Source: Sphingomonas sp. BGYR3 (GTDB lineage: Bacteria > Pseudomonadota > Alphaproteobacteria > Sphingomonadales > Sphingomonadaceae). From it: a DNA stretch of 64,000 nucleotides. The notes beneath the pieces were generated by a model. It worked only from the letters and a program-made list of their open reading frames with translations, was not told where the DNA came from and did not search any database. A program made the position numbers and the translations under genes. Below are positions 42,542 through 52,547 of this stretch, one piece after another; position 1 is the stretch's first letter, and every line of letters starts with the position of its first letter. The stretch is taken from NCBI RefSeq assembly GCF_025153455.1, contig NZ_JANZNT010000001.1:1932001-1996000 (forward strand), in the 5' to 3' direction.

Positions 42542-45136
42542 TTACGACTCCTTTGCCTTGGCATGTTTTGCCACCTGAAGCGTGCCAAGCACGGCTGTGC
42601 CTGCGCCTAGCGCCACCAGCCCATCGGTCCAGCCGAGCGCGGTCATTCCCAGCAGCTGACCCGCAGCGGGAAGGAATTCGGCGATGAGGAGGACCGCCGC
42701 TGCCAATGCCGCAATCACCGCTAAAGCCATGTTGGGGCGACCGAAACCAGCCAGCAGGGTCGCCGAGAAGGAGCGATTGACCAAGACGAGACTGAGGATC
42801 GCGCCCACAAGTGCGAAGAACACCGTTCCGCGCAGCTCTGTCTCGGGCGCACCGCCCGTCAGCATCCACATCAACACCGCCGCAACGCTGGCAAGGGCAA
42901 CCAATCCCTGCGCGATGGACCAGCCCAGCAAGGCGCGCGACAGAAGCAGGGTGCCCGCAGGCCTCGGGGGGCGACGCATCACGTCCGCCTCGTCGGTCTC
43001 GGCTTCGAAGACGAGCGAGCAGACCGGGTCGATGATCATTTGCAGCAGCGCGATATGCACGGGTCCCAGAAGGATCGGCAGACCAAAGAGCAGGGGCATC
43101 AGTGCCAGCCCCGCTATCGGGATATGCACTGCGACGATGAACCCCATTGCCTTGCGCAGATTGTCGTAGATCCGCCGCCCCATGCGGATCGCAGTAGCGA
43201 TCGAACCGAAATCGTCGTCGAGAAGCACGATTGCCGCCGCTTCGCGCGCAACATCGGTACCGCGCTTCCCCATCGCGATCCCGATATCAGCCGCCTTGAG
43301 CGCCGGCGCGTCATTGACGCCGTCACCTGTCATTCCGACAACCTCGCCTGCGGACTGGAAGGCTTTGACGATCCGAAGCTTTTGCTCTGGCATGATCCGC
43401 GCGAACACGCCCACGCGCCGAACACGCTGCGCCAACTCGGCATCGTCCATCGCAGCGAGCATCGTGCCAGTGATCACTTCGCCTTCGTCGATTCCGGCGG
43501 CCCGAGCAATTGCCCGCGCCGTTTCGGGATAGTCTCCAGTGATCATCACCACCCGGATGCCGGCACTGCGGCACTGTTTAACGGCCCCAGGCACCGAAGC
43601 GCGCAGGGGATCACGAAGCCCGATCAGGCCGTGGAAAACAAACTTGAACCCGCGCTGGGTCGCGGGAAAATCACTTCCGCGCCAGCGCGCCTCGGCGATC
43701 CCGAGCACGCGCAATCCCTCGCGGGCCATCGCGTCGACTGCGACATGCATCGATGCACGCGCATCCCCGTCCAATCGACAGAGCTCGGCGATGGCTTCAG
43801 GCGCGCCCTTCGAGGCGATAAGATGGTCCTCGACCGCGCTTCCCGTCTGCCAAACATGGGATATGGCCAAGAGGCCCGGATCGAGCGGATATCGGTGTCT
43901 CAAATCCCAATCGGCTCTGGCGGACTTGCGATTTCGTGTGCTGCGCTGCGTTCGGTCAAGGTCGTGAAATGCGATCTCCATCGGATCAACCGCCTGTGGA
44001 GCGCTTGCGAGCAGCGCCAACTCAGCGATCGGCACAAAGGCGTGCGGGAGCGGGGTTCCGTCGGGAGAAAAGACGCTCCCGTCAGAGAGGCGCAGCTCTG
44101 CAACGGTCATGCGGTTCTCCGTGATCGTGCCGGTCTTGTCCGTGCACAGCACGGTTGCAGAACCCAGTGTCTCGATTGCCGCCCCGCGCCTTGCGAGCAC
44201 GCGCTCGCGGGACATCCGCACAGCCCCCATCCCCAGGAAAATGGCGAGCACCACCGGAATTTCCTCGGGCATCATCGACATGCCAAGGGCAATGCCGGCA
44301 AGCGCCGCCTCGAGCCAGGTTCCGCGGAGCAGGCCGAACAGCAGCACGGCGAACCCGCTGATCAGCACTGCGCCGATTGCGAACAGTGCAACCAGCCGGC
44401 GTGTCTCATGATAGAGCCGCGGCGCCTGGACCTCCATCAGCACCAGCGACTGACCAATGCGCCCGATTTCGCTTTGCGCTCCCGTCGCCGCGATCCGGCA
44501 CAGCCCACTGCCGCGCACGACGAGCGTGCCGGAGAAGGCATAGGCAAGACCATTCCCACCCGGTCTTGGCCTGGTCTCGGCCACACCTTCCGTTGTCCTT
44601 GCCTTTGAAACCGGGGCCGACTCTCCGGTCAGCAGCGACTCGTCCATCGCCAGTGTATGATTCTCTACGATCCAGCCGTCAGCGGGCACCCGGTCGCCCT
44701 CGCCAAGCAGAACCAAGTCCCCTCGCACAACCTCGCGGCCCGGAATGTGCCGATGCAGACCATCGCGCAGCACCAGTGCCCGCGGACTGGCCAGGTCGCT
44801 TAGCGCCTCAAGCGAGCGCTCGCTGCGCGTTTCCTGCAACGCTGTCACGCCTATCGAGAAGCCGGCAAAGGCGAGCAGCATCAGGGCTTCACCCAGATCG
44901 CCGAGCGCCAGATAGATGATGCCGCCGGCCACGAGCAACAACAGCATCGGCTCACGCATCACCCCGAGCACAACGGCAATCGTCGATCGGCGTTGGCGGC
45001 GCGCAAGCTCGTTATAGCCTTCCTCCGTCAGCCGCCGTCGTGCCTCTGCTTCTTCCAATCCGACCTGCTTCGGACGCTTTGCATCAGTGCCTTGCGAGAC
45101 GGCGACCCGATCGATCGCATCCGGCTCAGTCGGCAT
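42542..45136 (-). CDS. P-type cation-transporting ATPase (P2-like)
   Basis: The 864-residue inner-membrane pump has an N-terminal cation-ATPase domain (LTEEGYNELARR), the actuator loop LLTGESAPVSKA, PEEIP in helix M4, the phosphorylation site CTDKTGTITEN, TGDYPETA, and the hinge GDGVNDAPALKAADIGIAMG. M6 has IIDPVCSLVFEAE, and VMRRPPR follows, as in Ca2+-type P2 ATPases, but PEEIP in place of PEGLP leaves the ion open (Ca2+, Mn2+ or another divalent). ATG 45136 is chosen over 45208 because AGAGATCG precedes it. It overlaps the Usp gene by 11 bases. Confidence 0.92.
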   Translation of the reverse strand: MPTEPDAIDRVAVSQGTDAKRPKQVGLEEAEARRRLTEEGYNELARRQRRSTIAVVLGVMREPMLLLLVAGGIIYLALGDLGEALMLLAFAGFSIGVTALQETRSERSLEALSDLASPRALVLRDGLHRHIPGREVVRGDLVLLGEGDRVPADGWIVENHTLAMDESLLTGESAPVSKARTTEGVAETRPRPGGNGLAYAFSGTLVVRGSGLCRIAATGAQSEIGRIGQSLVLMEVQAPRLYHETRRLVALFAIGAVLISGFAVLLFGLLRGTWLEAALAGIALGMSMMPEEIPVVLAIFLGMGAVRMSRERVLARRGAAIETLGSATVLCTDKTGTITENRMTVAELRLSDGSVFSPDGTPLPHAFVPIAELALLASAPQAVDPMEIAFHDLDRTQRSTRNRKSARADWDLRHRYPLDPGLLAISHVWQTGSAVEDHLIASKGAPEAIAELCRLDGDARASMHVAVDAMAREGLRVLGIAEARWRGSDFPATQRGFKFVFHGLIGLRDPLRASVPGAVKQCRSAGIRVVMITGDYPETARAIARAAGIDEGEVITGTMLAAMDDAELAQRVRRVGVFARIMPEQKLRIVKAFQSAGEVVGMTGDGVNDAPALKAADIGIAMGKRGTDVAREAAAIVLLDDDFGSIATAIRMGRRIYDNLRKAMGFIVAVHIPIAGLALMPLLFGLPILLGPVHIALLQMIIDPVCSLVFEAETDEADVMRRPPRPAGTLLLSRALLGWSIAQGLVALASVAAVLMWMLTGGAPETELRGTVFFALVGAILSLVLVNRSFSATLLAGFGRPNMALAVIAALAAAVLLIAEFLPAAGQLLGMTALGWTDGLVALGAGTAVLGTLQVAKHAKAKES

Positions 45137-45566
45137 CGATCTCTGCGTCCCGGACAACGAATACCGAGCATTTGGCGTGACGAAGGACGCGCAGTGCGTT
45201 GGCGCCAAGCAAATAGTCGCGCATCACCGGACGATGCGAGGAAAGAACAATGAGATCCGCCTCGAATCGCTCGGCAATCGAAAGGATCGTCGCATGAATA
45301 GCGCCGCAATCCACATGGTAGTCGATATTGCCGGCGCCTTCGATGGTTGCCGCAAGCGATCCAAGTCTTGCGCGCGCTGTTTCGATCATCTCGCGATAGC
45401 CGATCGCTGACCATTGCGCTTTGACCATGGCCACATGCTCAGGCACGACGCTCGCGAGCGAGAGTTTCGCATCAAAGCATCGACTGAGTGCAACAGCCGT
45501 CGGTAGCGCCTTTTTCCAGGAGCGTGGCTGATCGAGATCGACTGGCAAGAGGATGCTGCAGTACAT
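45126..45566 (-). CDS. single-domain universal stress protein
   Basis: The 146-residue UspA-fold protein starts MYCSILLPVDLDQPRSW and ends with LSSHRPVMRDYLLGANALRVLRHAKC...VFVVRD. The ATP loop is of the degenerate G-x-N type. In-frame sequence upstream to 45995 is antisense to the VIT gene and is not used. It is translated just ahead of the overlapping P-type ATPase gene, an arrangement common in low-oxygen regulons. A divergent promoter region (45567-45698) is shared with the VIT-family gene. Confidence 0.88.
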   Translation of the reverse strand: MYCSILLPVDLDQPRSWKKALPTAVALSRCFDAKLSLASVVPEHVAMVKAQWSAIGYREMIETARARLGSLAATIEGAGNIDYHVDCGAIHATILSIAERFEADLIVLSSHRPVMRDYLLGANALRVLRHAKCSVFVVRDAEIDAD

Positions 45567-45698
45567 TGCCTGACTCCATCGACGCGGAACCGATACGCGG
45601 CTGCATCGCATCCACTCGGAAAATAGGCCTGCGCCGCAGATGTGGCGCTTGGTGATGTTACCTAGTGCGGCAATGGACCAAGGGTGAGAGGAAAGGTC

Positions 45699-46400
45699 AT
45701 GCGCAGCGTCACCACTCACCCCGAGCGACACAGTGTAAAGCGGATCGGCTGGCTTCGTGCCGCCGTGCTTGGCGCGAACGACGGTATCGTCTCGACGGGA
45801 AGCCTGATCGTCGGCGTCGCTGCATCGGAAAGCGGCAGCGCGAATATCCTGCTCGCCGGGACTGCAGCACTGGTTGCCGGCGCGATGTCCATGGCGGCCG
45901 GCGAATATGTCTCGGTCAGCTCGCAGGCGGACAGCGAGCATGCCAATCTGGCGAAGGAACGTCGCGAGATTGGCAAGGAGCCTGCGATCGAACATGAAGA
46001 ACTTGTCCAGATCTATATTGCGCGCGGGCTTCAGCCGATGGTTGCTGAAGCGGTGGCAACACAGCTTATGGCAAAGGATGCGTTAGCGGCTCATGCTCGC
46101 GACGAGCTGGGGCTCTCCGAATTCACGACTGCAAGGCCACTTCAGGCGTCGCTGACATCCGCAGCAACCTTTAGCGCGGGCGCTGCAGCGCCATTGCTTG
46201 TGGCCGTATTTTCGCCGGCACCACTGCTGATCTGGCTAGTCAGCATGGTGTCACTCCTTTGCCTTGCCGTGCTCGGCGCGCTTGGTGCGATTGCCGGTGA
46301 CGCCTCTCCGGCACGTTCAGTGGCACGCGTCACGTTCTGGGGCGCGCTGGCGATGGTCGTGACGGCGGGCATTGGCGGACTGATGGGCACGTCAGTCTGA
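45699..46400 (+). CDS. VIT1/CCC1-family metal transporter
   Basis: The 233-residue membrane protein has five predicted helices and the family hallmark GWLRAAVLGANDGIVSTGSLIVG in the first. AAGEYVSVSSQADSE and the cytosolic metal-binding Glu-rich stretch KERREIGKEPAIEHEELV follow. It should move Fe2+ or Mn2+ out of the cytoplasm. ATG 45699 with GAGGAAAGG upstream is chosen over GTG 45684. Together with the P-type ATPase it forms a divergent metal-handling pair at the right end of the island. Confidence 0.9.
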   Translation: MRSVTTHPERHSVKRIGWLRAAVLGANDGIVSTGSLIVGVAASESGSANILLAGTAALVAGAMSMAAGEYVSVSSQADSEHANLAKERREIGKEPAIEHEELVQIYIARGLQPMVAEAVATQLMAKDALAAHARDELGLSEFTTARPLQASLTSAATFSAGAAAPLLVAVFSPAPLLIWLVSMVSLLCLAVLGALGAIAGDASPARSVARVTFWGALAMVVTAGIGGLMGTSV

Positions 46401-46490
46401 TCGACAAAAGGACGTAAACTGCGCCACGCTGGGGTGGTCCCGCCTTCTTGGACGGTTTGGCGGCCAAGTTAAGCTCATCCCGGTTGTCGT

Positions 46491-46967
46491 TCATGTCGCC
46501 TGTTTGTTCATCAGATCATCGGGGGCCTGCCCCCCATGATCGGATTGCCCGATCTGCCGATAGGCCTCGAGCAGGGCGCTCCCGGCGAGGCCCGGGTGCG
46601 GGCGCTGGGTGTTGTACTTGGTGATCCGCCGGCCCCGGCCGTCCACGGAGATGCAGACCTCGGCCTCACGCAGCACCGGGGTGAAGGCCTGCGACGTGAA
46701 CTGGCCGCCCTGGTCGGTAGTGAAGATCTCGGGCTTGCCGTAGCGGGCCAAAGTCTCTTTCAGTGCCGCGACGCAGAAGCCGGCGTCGATCGTGTTCGAC
46801 AGCCGCCAGGCCAGGACCTTGCGCGTTGCCCAGTCCATGATCGCGACCAGATAGAGGAAGCCCCGGCGCATCGGAATGTGGGTCACATCGGCGCACCACA
46901 CGTGATTGGGCCGGTCGATCACCCGCTTGCGCAGCAGGTACGGATAGACCCGGTGCTGCGGATGGGG
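46491..46967 (-). pseudogene. IS3-family (IS407-like) orfB fragment with internal deletion
   Basis: Reading from 46967 gives PHPQHRVYPYLLRKRVIDRPNHVW, then the DDE domain with HIPMRRGFLYLVAIMDWATRKV and TTDQGGQFTSQAF. The frame then jumps to ITKYNTQRPHPGLAG near the C-terminus. The stretch holding the catalytic Glu is deleted, and the N-terminus is missing. The element interrupts the integrase gene after codon 29. The 90 bases at 46401-46490 may hold its end. Confidence 0.8.
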
Positions 46968-47053
46968 ACCATCAAAAACAGGCGATTAGCATCGGCGATC
47001 TTATGGGGTTTCGGGCGCGGTTTAGCGCGGCGCCCCTTTGCATCGGTCAGCAT
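46968..47053 (-). pseudogene. P4-type (DUF4102) integrase N-terminus, truncated
   Basis: From ATG 47053 (GGAG eight bases upstream) the frame reads LTDAKGRRAKPRPKPHKIAD, then ANRLFLMV. This is the start of the DUF4102 arm-binding domain of tyrosine recombinases of tRNA-borne islands. After 29 codons it joins IS3 sequence, so the catalytic domain is lost. It starts 183 bases from the tRNA-Ser core of the right repeat and is read in the same direction as that tRNA, the usual arrangement for such integrases. Confidence 0.8.
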
Positions 47054-47195
47054 CGATCGGTCTCCAGAAATACCTCGTTTTTCGACCGCGCGTACCACGT
47101 TTTCGCCCCTCCAATTCGTCGGATGGGCATGGACGGGCACGGACGGCCGAGGCCGAGCGGGTCTGTCAGGCGAAGGTCATCAGGGAGAAAAAGTC

Positions 47196-47274
47196 GATCC
47201 CACCGGCCCTGTGCGGACCCTTGTGGCATGGCCGGTGGCGGAGCGGGAGGGATTCGAACCAATTTGATAAGCGG
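47196..47274 (-). repeat. island boundary repeat, right (attL-like, tRNA-Ser 3' end)
   Basis: This is the gapless partner of 22479-22557. The core at 47236-47260 on the minus strand reads GGTTCGAATCCCTCCCGCTC then CGCCA, the T-arm half, acceptor strand, discriminator G and CCA of a tRNA-Ser. The 5' part of the tRNA is not next to it, so the intact gene must lie elsewhere. The region 47275-47518 has no gene that I can see. Confidence 0.8.
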
Positions 47275-47518
47275 CTGAGATTTCTTGATTCTTATCGATC
47301 CAAGTTTTCCGCATACCTCGGAATATACCACAGTAAGGCCCAAAAACTTTTTCGTCCTGAACCAACGCTTTGCAGGCTTAGTTCGGTTCCCACCATAATA
47401 ATCGAACCCACGATGCATTTGCAAGACTTCAGGGTTTCACTAGATGGACGCCTCGAAAAACCTCTGACGGTTACTCGGCGTCGTCATTCACTTGCCTTTG
47501 CGATGATGGGAGGCGGTC

Positions 47519-47974
47519 ATGGGGCGGCAGGCTGGTTTTTGGGATTAGGAGGAACATCTGGCGCGTCTGATCAAAGGCGGCGATCCGCTGGTGACATTGG
47601 CCGAGCTGGTCGATTTCGAGCCGTTCCGCTACCGTCTGGATAAGGTGTTGAAGCGCTCGGATGGGGCGAGGGGCGGCAGGCCGCCCTATGATCCCGTTAT
47701 GATGTTTAAGGCGCTGTTCCTCCAGGCGCTGTACAATCTGTCCGACGATCAGGCGGAGTTCCAGATCGGGGACTGGCTGTCGTTCCTGCAATTTCTGGGC
47801 CTAACGCCAAATGCACCGAGCCCTGATGCCAGGACGATCTGGCTGTTCCGCGAGCACCTGGTGCAAGCCCGGGCGATCGAGAAGCTGTTCGCGCTGTTCG
47901 ATGCGCGACTGAAGGCCAGCGGCTATCTGCCGAAGGGCGGTCAGATAATCGATGCGACGGTGATCGCTGCACCG
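47519..47974 (+). pseudogene. IS5-family transposase fragment
   Basis: From ATG 47519 the frame reads MGRQAGFWD, then a TAG at 47546-47548, then EEHLARLIKGGDPLVTLAEL and an IS5-type N-terminal domain (GGRPPYDPVMMFKALFLQ, FREHLVQARAIEKLF, GGQIIDATVIAAP). It stops where IS66 sequence begins at about 47975. Both the nonsense codon and the truncation make it inactive. Confidence 0.8.
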
Positions 47975-47975
47975 C

Positions 47976-49142
47976 CAGCACCTTAGCCAGACCGTGCGCG
48001 AGAAGTTCGCCTGCCGGGACGGCGAGAAGATCTCGCAGCCCCCAGCGCCGTTCCATGTCATGCCGCGCGGATGGGCAGGTCCAAGCTTCCTCGCCATGCT
48101 GCTGTTCGAGAAGTACGGGCAACACCAGCCCCTCAACCGTCAGGCTGATCGCTTCGCCCGTGAAGGCGTGACGCTCAGCACCTCGACGCTCGCCGATCAG
48201 GTCGGTACTGCGGCTCATGCGCTCACCCCACTCTATCGGCTGATCGAGGCGCATGTACTCGCCGCTGAGCGGTTCCACAGAGACGACATCACTGTGCCGG
48301 TGATGGCCAGGGGCAAGACCGATACCGGTCGACTGTGGGTGTATGTGCGCGACGACAAGCCGTTCGCCGGCGCGGACCCGCCCGCCGCGCTGTTCCATTA
48401 CTCGCGCGATCGGCGCGGCCAGCATCCGCAGGCGCATCTCGCCTCCTGGTCGGGGATCCTACAGGCCGACGCCTATGGCGGCTATGGTGAGTTGTATCGC
48501 AACGGCCGTGCGCCTGGACCGATCCTCGAGGCTGGCTGCTACGCGCATGCGCGGCGCAAGTTCTTCGAGCTCGCCAACGTCGAGGGCGCCGCGCGCAAGA
48601 AGAGCCGCGGCGAGCGCGCCAGCATGATCTATCCGATCGCGCTCGATGCCGTGCAGCGGCTCGATGCGCTGTTCGACATCGAGCGGGGCATCAATGGCAA
48701 GGTTCCGGCCGACCGGCTCGCCGTTCGCCAACAACTCAGCGCGCCGCTGATGACCGAGCTCCACACCTGGCTCACCGATCAGGTTGGTAAGCTGTCGCGC
48801 AGCCATGATATGGCAAAGGCCCGCCTCTACATGCTCAAGCGCTGGGACGCGTTCACCCGGTTCCTCGACGACGGACGCATCTGCATGACTAACAAAGCGG
48901 CCGAACGCGCGCTACGCTGCGTGCCCTTGGGCCGGAAGGCCTGGCTGTTTTGTGGCTCTGATCGCGGCGGCGAGCGCGCCGCGGTCATCTACACGCTGAT
49001 CCAGACCGCCAGGCTGAACGATGTCGATTCGTAGGCATGGCTCGCCGACGTCCTTGCGCTCATCGCCGATCAATCGATCAGCTGCCTCGGCGAACTCCTG
49101 CCCTGGAACTGGATCCCGCAGCGCGAGGCCCTCGCAGCCTGA
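47976..49142 (+). pseudogene. IS66-family transposase (tnpC), 5' truncated with internal stop
   Basis: The frame enters in the zinc-finger region (TVREKFACRDGEK), then follows IS66 TnpC through FHVMPRGWAGPSFLAMLLF, LQADAYGGYGEL, GCYAHARRKFFELA, TNKAAERALRCVPLGRKAWLF and GGERAAVIYTLIQTARL. A TAG at 49032-49034 replaces the usual Gln in the D-P/S-Q-A-W motif; the remaining 35 codons (AWLADVLALIADQ to EALAA) are still readable. The N-terminus and accessory tnpA/tnpB genes are missing. Confidence 0.85.
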
Positions 49143-49515
49143 TTACGTTTCTCATGCGGCCCGCACCGGATGGATACTGCGGTGCTGCCCGAACAGGCCG
49201 AACACATGGATGCACCCGACCGGTGCTGATCGCTGCAAAAATGCTCTTCCACTCCAGGGGTCGTCCACACATGCTTCATCGCTCCATAGCGAGGAGGCGT
49301 GATGAATGCGGATTTTGCTGATTTTCAGTCGAACAGTGGTCGCGGATCGAACCACTTTTGCCGCCAGATACTCTGGCGATGCCGTGGATAGATGATGCTC
49401 TCCCCCGTCAAAACTGGACCGTTTTTGACGTAATGTGGTAGACAGCTACTGCACAGCTCTCCTGCTCACGGCCGCCCACCACATTACGTCGCAGCCATAA
49501 TCGACCAGCACTTGT
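49143..49515. other. IS remnants and inverted repeats
   Basis: This gap holds the 3' end of the IS66 copy, then an 8-bp hairpin CGTCAAAA/TTTTGACG (49406-49430). A 13-bp perfect inverted repeat, GACGTAATGTGGT (49427-49439) and ACCACATTACGTC (49478-49490), overlaps it. They look like ends of lost insertion elements. No gene is visible. Confidence 0.5.
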
Positions 49516-49977
49516 TCATGGGTTCCCGGCCCGATCTGATCGACTTTCCATCTCTTTTGATCGTGCAATAACATAAGCCGGATCGAGTGAGTATAAATCC
49601 TTAACCTTGAATACTTCAATCATTATTTCATTATCGCGATTTCTAATCACTCTGCCGCTAATATTGCCTTCGAAGAATACAGCGCCCGCTTCGTCAGAAA
49701 CTATTTTATTTTGCGCCATCATTTCCAATGACATATTATTGTCATTTAGGCGCATTTCAACTCCCTCGGACGTACACCCTGTAGGAAATATTAACGTAGA
49801 TTCTCTATTTCGTCCTTCAATTATAACTGCTCCTTCTACATTCAAACTAGTAGAAATGTCCGATTTATTCCAACATGAGCCCAGACGATATACCTGCTCC
49901 TTACAAGCAGGTAATATCAGAAGTACCGCAATTATCGGTATGCATTGGGGTAGAGTCTCCGCGAGGTGTCTCGGCAT
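49516..49977 (-). CDS. predicted lipoprotein, candidate partner of RHS tip
   Basis: The 153-residue protein starts with a lipoprotein signal whose lipobox is ILPAC (C25). The rest is polar and beta-rich ([34 protein letters not shown]) without a known family. ATG 49977 is chosen; longer reading to 50004 lies inside the RHS gene. It overlaps the last 46 bases of the RHS core gene in another frame. Position directly after the RHS tip and periplasmic anchoring would fit an immunity protein, which is an inference. Confidence 0.65.
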   Translation of the reverse strand: MPRHLAETLPQCIPIIAVLLILPACKEQVYRLGSCWNKSDISTSLNVEGAVIIEGRNRESTLIFPTGCTSEGVEMRLNDNNMSLEMMAQNKIVSDEAGAVFFEGNISGRVIRNRDNEIMIEVFKVKDLYSLDPAYVIARSKEMESRSDRAGNP

Positions 49978-52547
49978 GCATGCAATCTTCCAGTGATATC
50001 GCACGATCGAATTGCTCCACTCTGTATCTGACGGTCATTCCAACGGTTTCTACCAAAAGCAGCTCCGATGATAGAATCCATCTGATAGCCCCTCGTTTCT
50101 ACATTAATTCTATCATCAATACTTTTTGGATAAATGTCGAGGATGTGCCGCCCCTCGTGGGCCAACGTAATTACCCCTTCGACGAAGGCCTGCCTCATTC
50201 CAATAGTTTTGTCGATATGGCTCAAAGCAACCGTGTTTAGCGTCAAAGTTCTATTTACACTGTCTGCTTGACCCAATATGAAATTGCCAACTTTATCTTT
50301 CCCAAGATTATCGAAGTCGATCGTAAGTCCGTTACCATCGCCTTCGGTGCCGATTGTCTCTGCCACGCTTTTAGCTTCGGCTTGCTCAGCCCTCGAAAGA
50401 CGATTTGAGTTTGCGGCAGCATTCAGACCACGCACCAGAGCGGCCGCAGTACGACATTCAGCCTTTGTACCCGAACACTCGTATAAACCGTCTGGATCCA
50501 CCCCATTCATCGGATCGTTCCCGACGTAAGCGTAGAGGTTGATCTGGTCGTCGTATCCGATGGGATCGGTTTGGAGGAACCTGCCGAGGGTTGGGGAGTA
50601 GATGCGGGCCTTGTAGTGGTACATGCCGAGTTCCGGGATCCAGGCCTGGCCGGTATATTGGAACCGGCCGGTATTGCCGGCGCCGGGGATGCCGTACTCG
50701 TCATAGGTGTTGATGTTGGTGCGGTTGCCGTCCCGGTCTGCGATCGCGATGATCGAGCCCTGGTGGTCGGCGAACAGATAGCGCTGATAGTCCGTACTGC
50801 TGCCGTCATATTCCACCATGGGATCATCGACCCCGGCGGCGGTGCCATGGACGTAGCGCTTCAGCATGTTGCCGCCGGCGCCATATTCTGCGACCAGTGC
50901 GTCGCCGTCATAGAGGAACTGGGTAACCCCGGTCGAAGGCCCATAGGTCTGCCACAGCCGTCCCAGCGGATCCCAGGTCATGGTCACCCCGGTGGTCGTG
51001 CTCACCAGCCGGTTCTCGATGTCGTAGCCGAACCCGGTGGTACCGTCCGAGGTCAGGTTGCCATTGGGATCATAGGCGAACGAGGCAGGGCCAGCGCTGG
51101 TATATTGGTTGAGCCCGTTGACCGCATAATCGCGGTCCACATTCACATGGCCGGTAAACGCATATTGGTCATTGTCCCGCGTCCGGCTGGTGACCTGGCT
51201 TGCAGGGTTGTAGCCGAACGAGGTCGTGACATTGCCGCCGCTGGTGAAGCTGTGGCCATAGGACGCCATGCGCGAGACGCCATCATAGCCATAATTCGTT
51301 CCGAACGTCCAGTTAAAGGCCGACTGGTTCAGCCGGTACAACACGCTGACCCGACCCGCTGTGTCGTACTGGGGATGGAAGATCGGCGTTGTTCCGTTCC
51401 GATCGGCCCAGTAAAGCCGATCCGATCCATCATAATGATAGTTCAAGAACTGCCCATCCGGATGAGTCACGCGTATCCGGTTACCGTTGGCGTCATGGCT
51501 GTAGGTCAGTGTTCGGCTGGTGCCACCCATGGCGGTGGTGCTGGTGGTGGGGCGGCCGAACCCGTCCCAGCCGCTGAGCACCGCATCGCCGCCCGATGGG
51601 CCGTCGAACCGCGCCGCCGTCTGCAACCCGCGCAGGTCATAGCTGTAATAAACCGCCCGCGCCCCGCCATTGGGATAGGTCTTGGCCGTCACCCGGTTGA
51701 GCGCATCATAGGTATAGGCGATCGTCCGGCTATCCCGCTTCCTTAGAGAAGTCCGGTTGCCGTTGGCATCATAGCCATATTCTTCATAGTCGGCCGCATT
51801 GACCTGGCCGGGCGTCGTTTGCGACGGGAACGTCCATCGCTTCAGCCGGTCATGGCCGTCATAGCTGTACTCGGCACGGTTGCCGTTCGCATCGGTGACG
51901 CTCGCTTGTTTGCCATTGGGGGTATAGGTGTAGGTGACCTCATCCGCCTCGACCGCCGTGCCGAGTGCCTTGGTGACCTTAATCAGCTCGCCTGCGGCAT
52001 TATACTGGTTGCGTGTGATCCGGTCGGGGCCCTGCGTCCCCTCCGCCCCCAGCGTGCAGGCACTGGCCGGCAGACTGGTATAGGCCGCCGGGTTCATCCG
52101 CACCGCCGTGCATTCCAGGCGCCCCACTGCATCATAGCTGTACTGGGTGAGCTGGTAGCGGACGCCGCCTGACCAAAGGATCTCGACCGTCTTGCGGTTC
52201 ATCCCGTCATAAGCGATCTCGGCCGTCTGATGGATGTCGAACCCGCTCCAGTTGACAGGCAGCGTATCGGTCTCCTGCCAGCTTGCCAGAGAGCCCATTT
52301 CCACCTTCACCAGCCGACCCGCCGGGTCATAGGTATTGCGGGTGGCAGGATGAACGTCTGGCGCTAGATCCGGCTTGGGACTGATCACCCCAGTCACCCG
52401 GCCCATCGCGTCATAGCGATAGCCAGTCGTGAACGGCGACGCTGCGCTTTGGGCATGGGCCGGATCAATGCCCGATATGCCCGGGCCAACTCCGACCAGC
52501 AACCCAAGCATCACCAATCCGCGCATCGCTGCCGCCCTCAGTTGCAT
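49932..52547 (-). CDS. RHS/YD-repeat protein with HExxH tip domain
   Basis: The 871-residue protein has its own signal peptide ([20 protein letters not shown]). Many YD repeats ([39 protein letters not shown]) build the hollow shell, and the RHS core ends [16 protein letters not shown]...DPDGLY (about 685). A variable tip of about 180 residues follows, with HEGRH at 797-801 and a possible third ligand E817 ([10 protein letters not shown]), a gluzincin-like zinc-peptidase pattern. The tip is probably the released effector or toxin. The start overlaps the end of the preceding RHS gene by ten bases. The lipoprotein gene follows. Confidence 0.88.
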   Translation of the reverse strand: MQLRAAAMRGLVMLGLLVGVGPGISGIDPAHAQSAASPFTTGYRYDAMGRVTGVISPKPDLAPDVHPATRNTYDPAGRLVKVEMGSLASWQETDTLPVNWSGFDIHQTAEIAYDGMNRKTVEILWSGGVRYQLTQYSYDAVGRLECTAVRMNPAAYTSLPASACTLGAEGTQGPDRITRNQYNAAGELIKVTKALGTAVEADEVTYTYTPNGKQASVTDANGNRAEYSYDGHDRLKRWTFPSQTTPGQVNAADYEEYGYDANGNRTSLRKRDSRTIAYTYDALNRVTAKTYPNGGARAVYYSYDLRGLQTAARFDGPSGGDAVLSGWDGFGRPTTSTTAMGGTSRTLTYSHDANGNRIRVTHPDGQFLNYHYDGSDRLYWADRNGTTPIFHPQYDTAGRVSVLYRLNQSAFNWTFGTNYGYDGVSRMASYGHSFTSGGNVTTSFGYNPASQVTSRTRDNDQYAFTGHVNVDRDYAVNGLNQYTSAGPASFAYDPNGNLTSDGTTGFGYDIENRLVSTTTGVTMTWDPLGRLWQTYGPSTGVTQFLYDGDALVAEYGAGGNMLKRYVHGTAAGVDDPMVEYDGSSTDYQRYLFADHQGSIIAIADRDGNRTNINTYDEYGIPGAGNTGRFQYTGQAWIPELGMYHYKARIYSPTLGRFLQTDPIGYDDQINLYAYVGNDPMNGVDPDGLYECSGTKAECRTAAALVRGLNAAANSNRLSRAEQAEAKSVAETIGTEGDGNGLTIDFDNLGKDKVGNFILGQADSVNRTLTLNTVALSHIDKTIGMRQAFVEGVITLAHEGRHILDIYPKSIDDRINVETRGYQMDSIIGAAFGRNRWNDRQIQSGAIRSCDITGRLHACRDTSRRLYPNAYR

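Noticed and set aside
43040-44608. A 522-codon plus-strand frame opposite the P-type ATPase
   Set aside because: The minus strand has every P-type motif in order; the plus frame has none.
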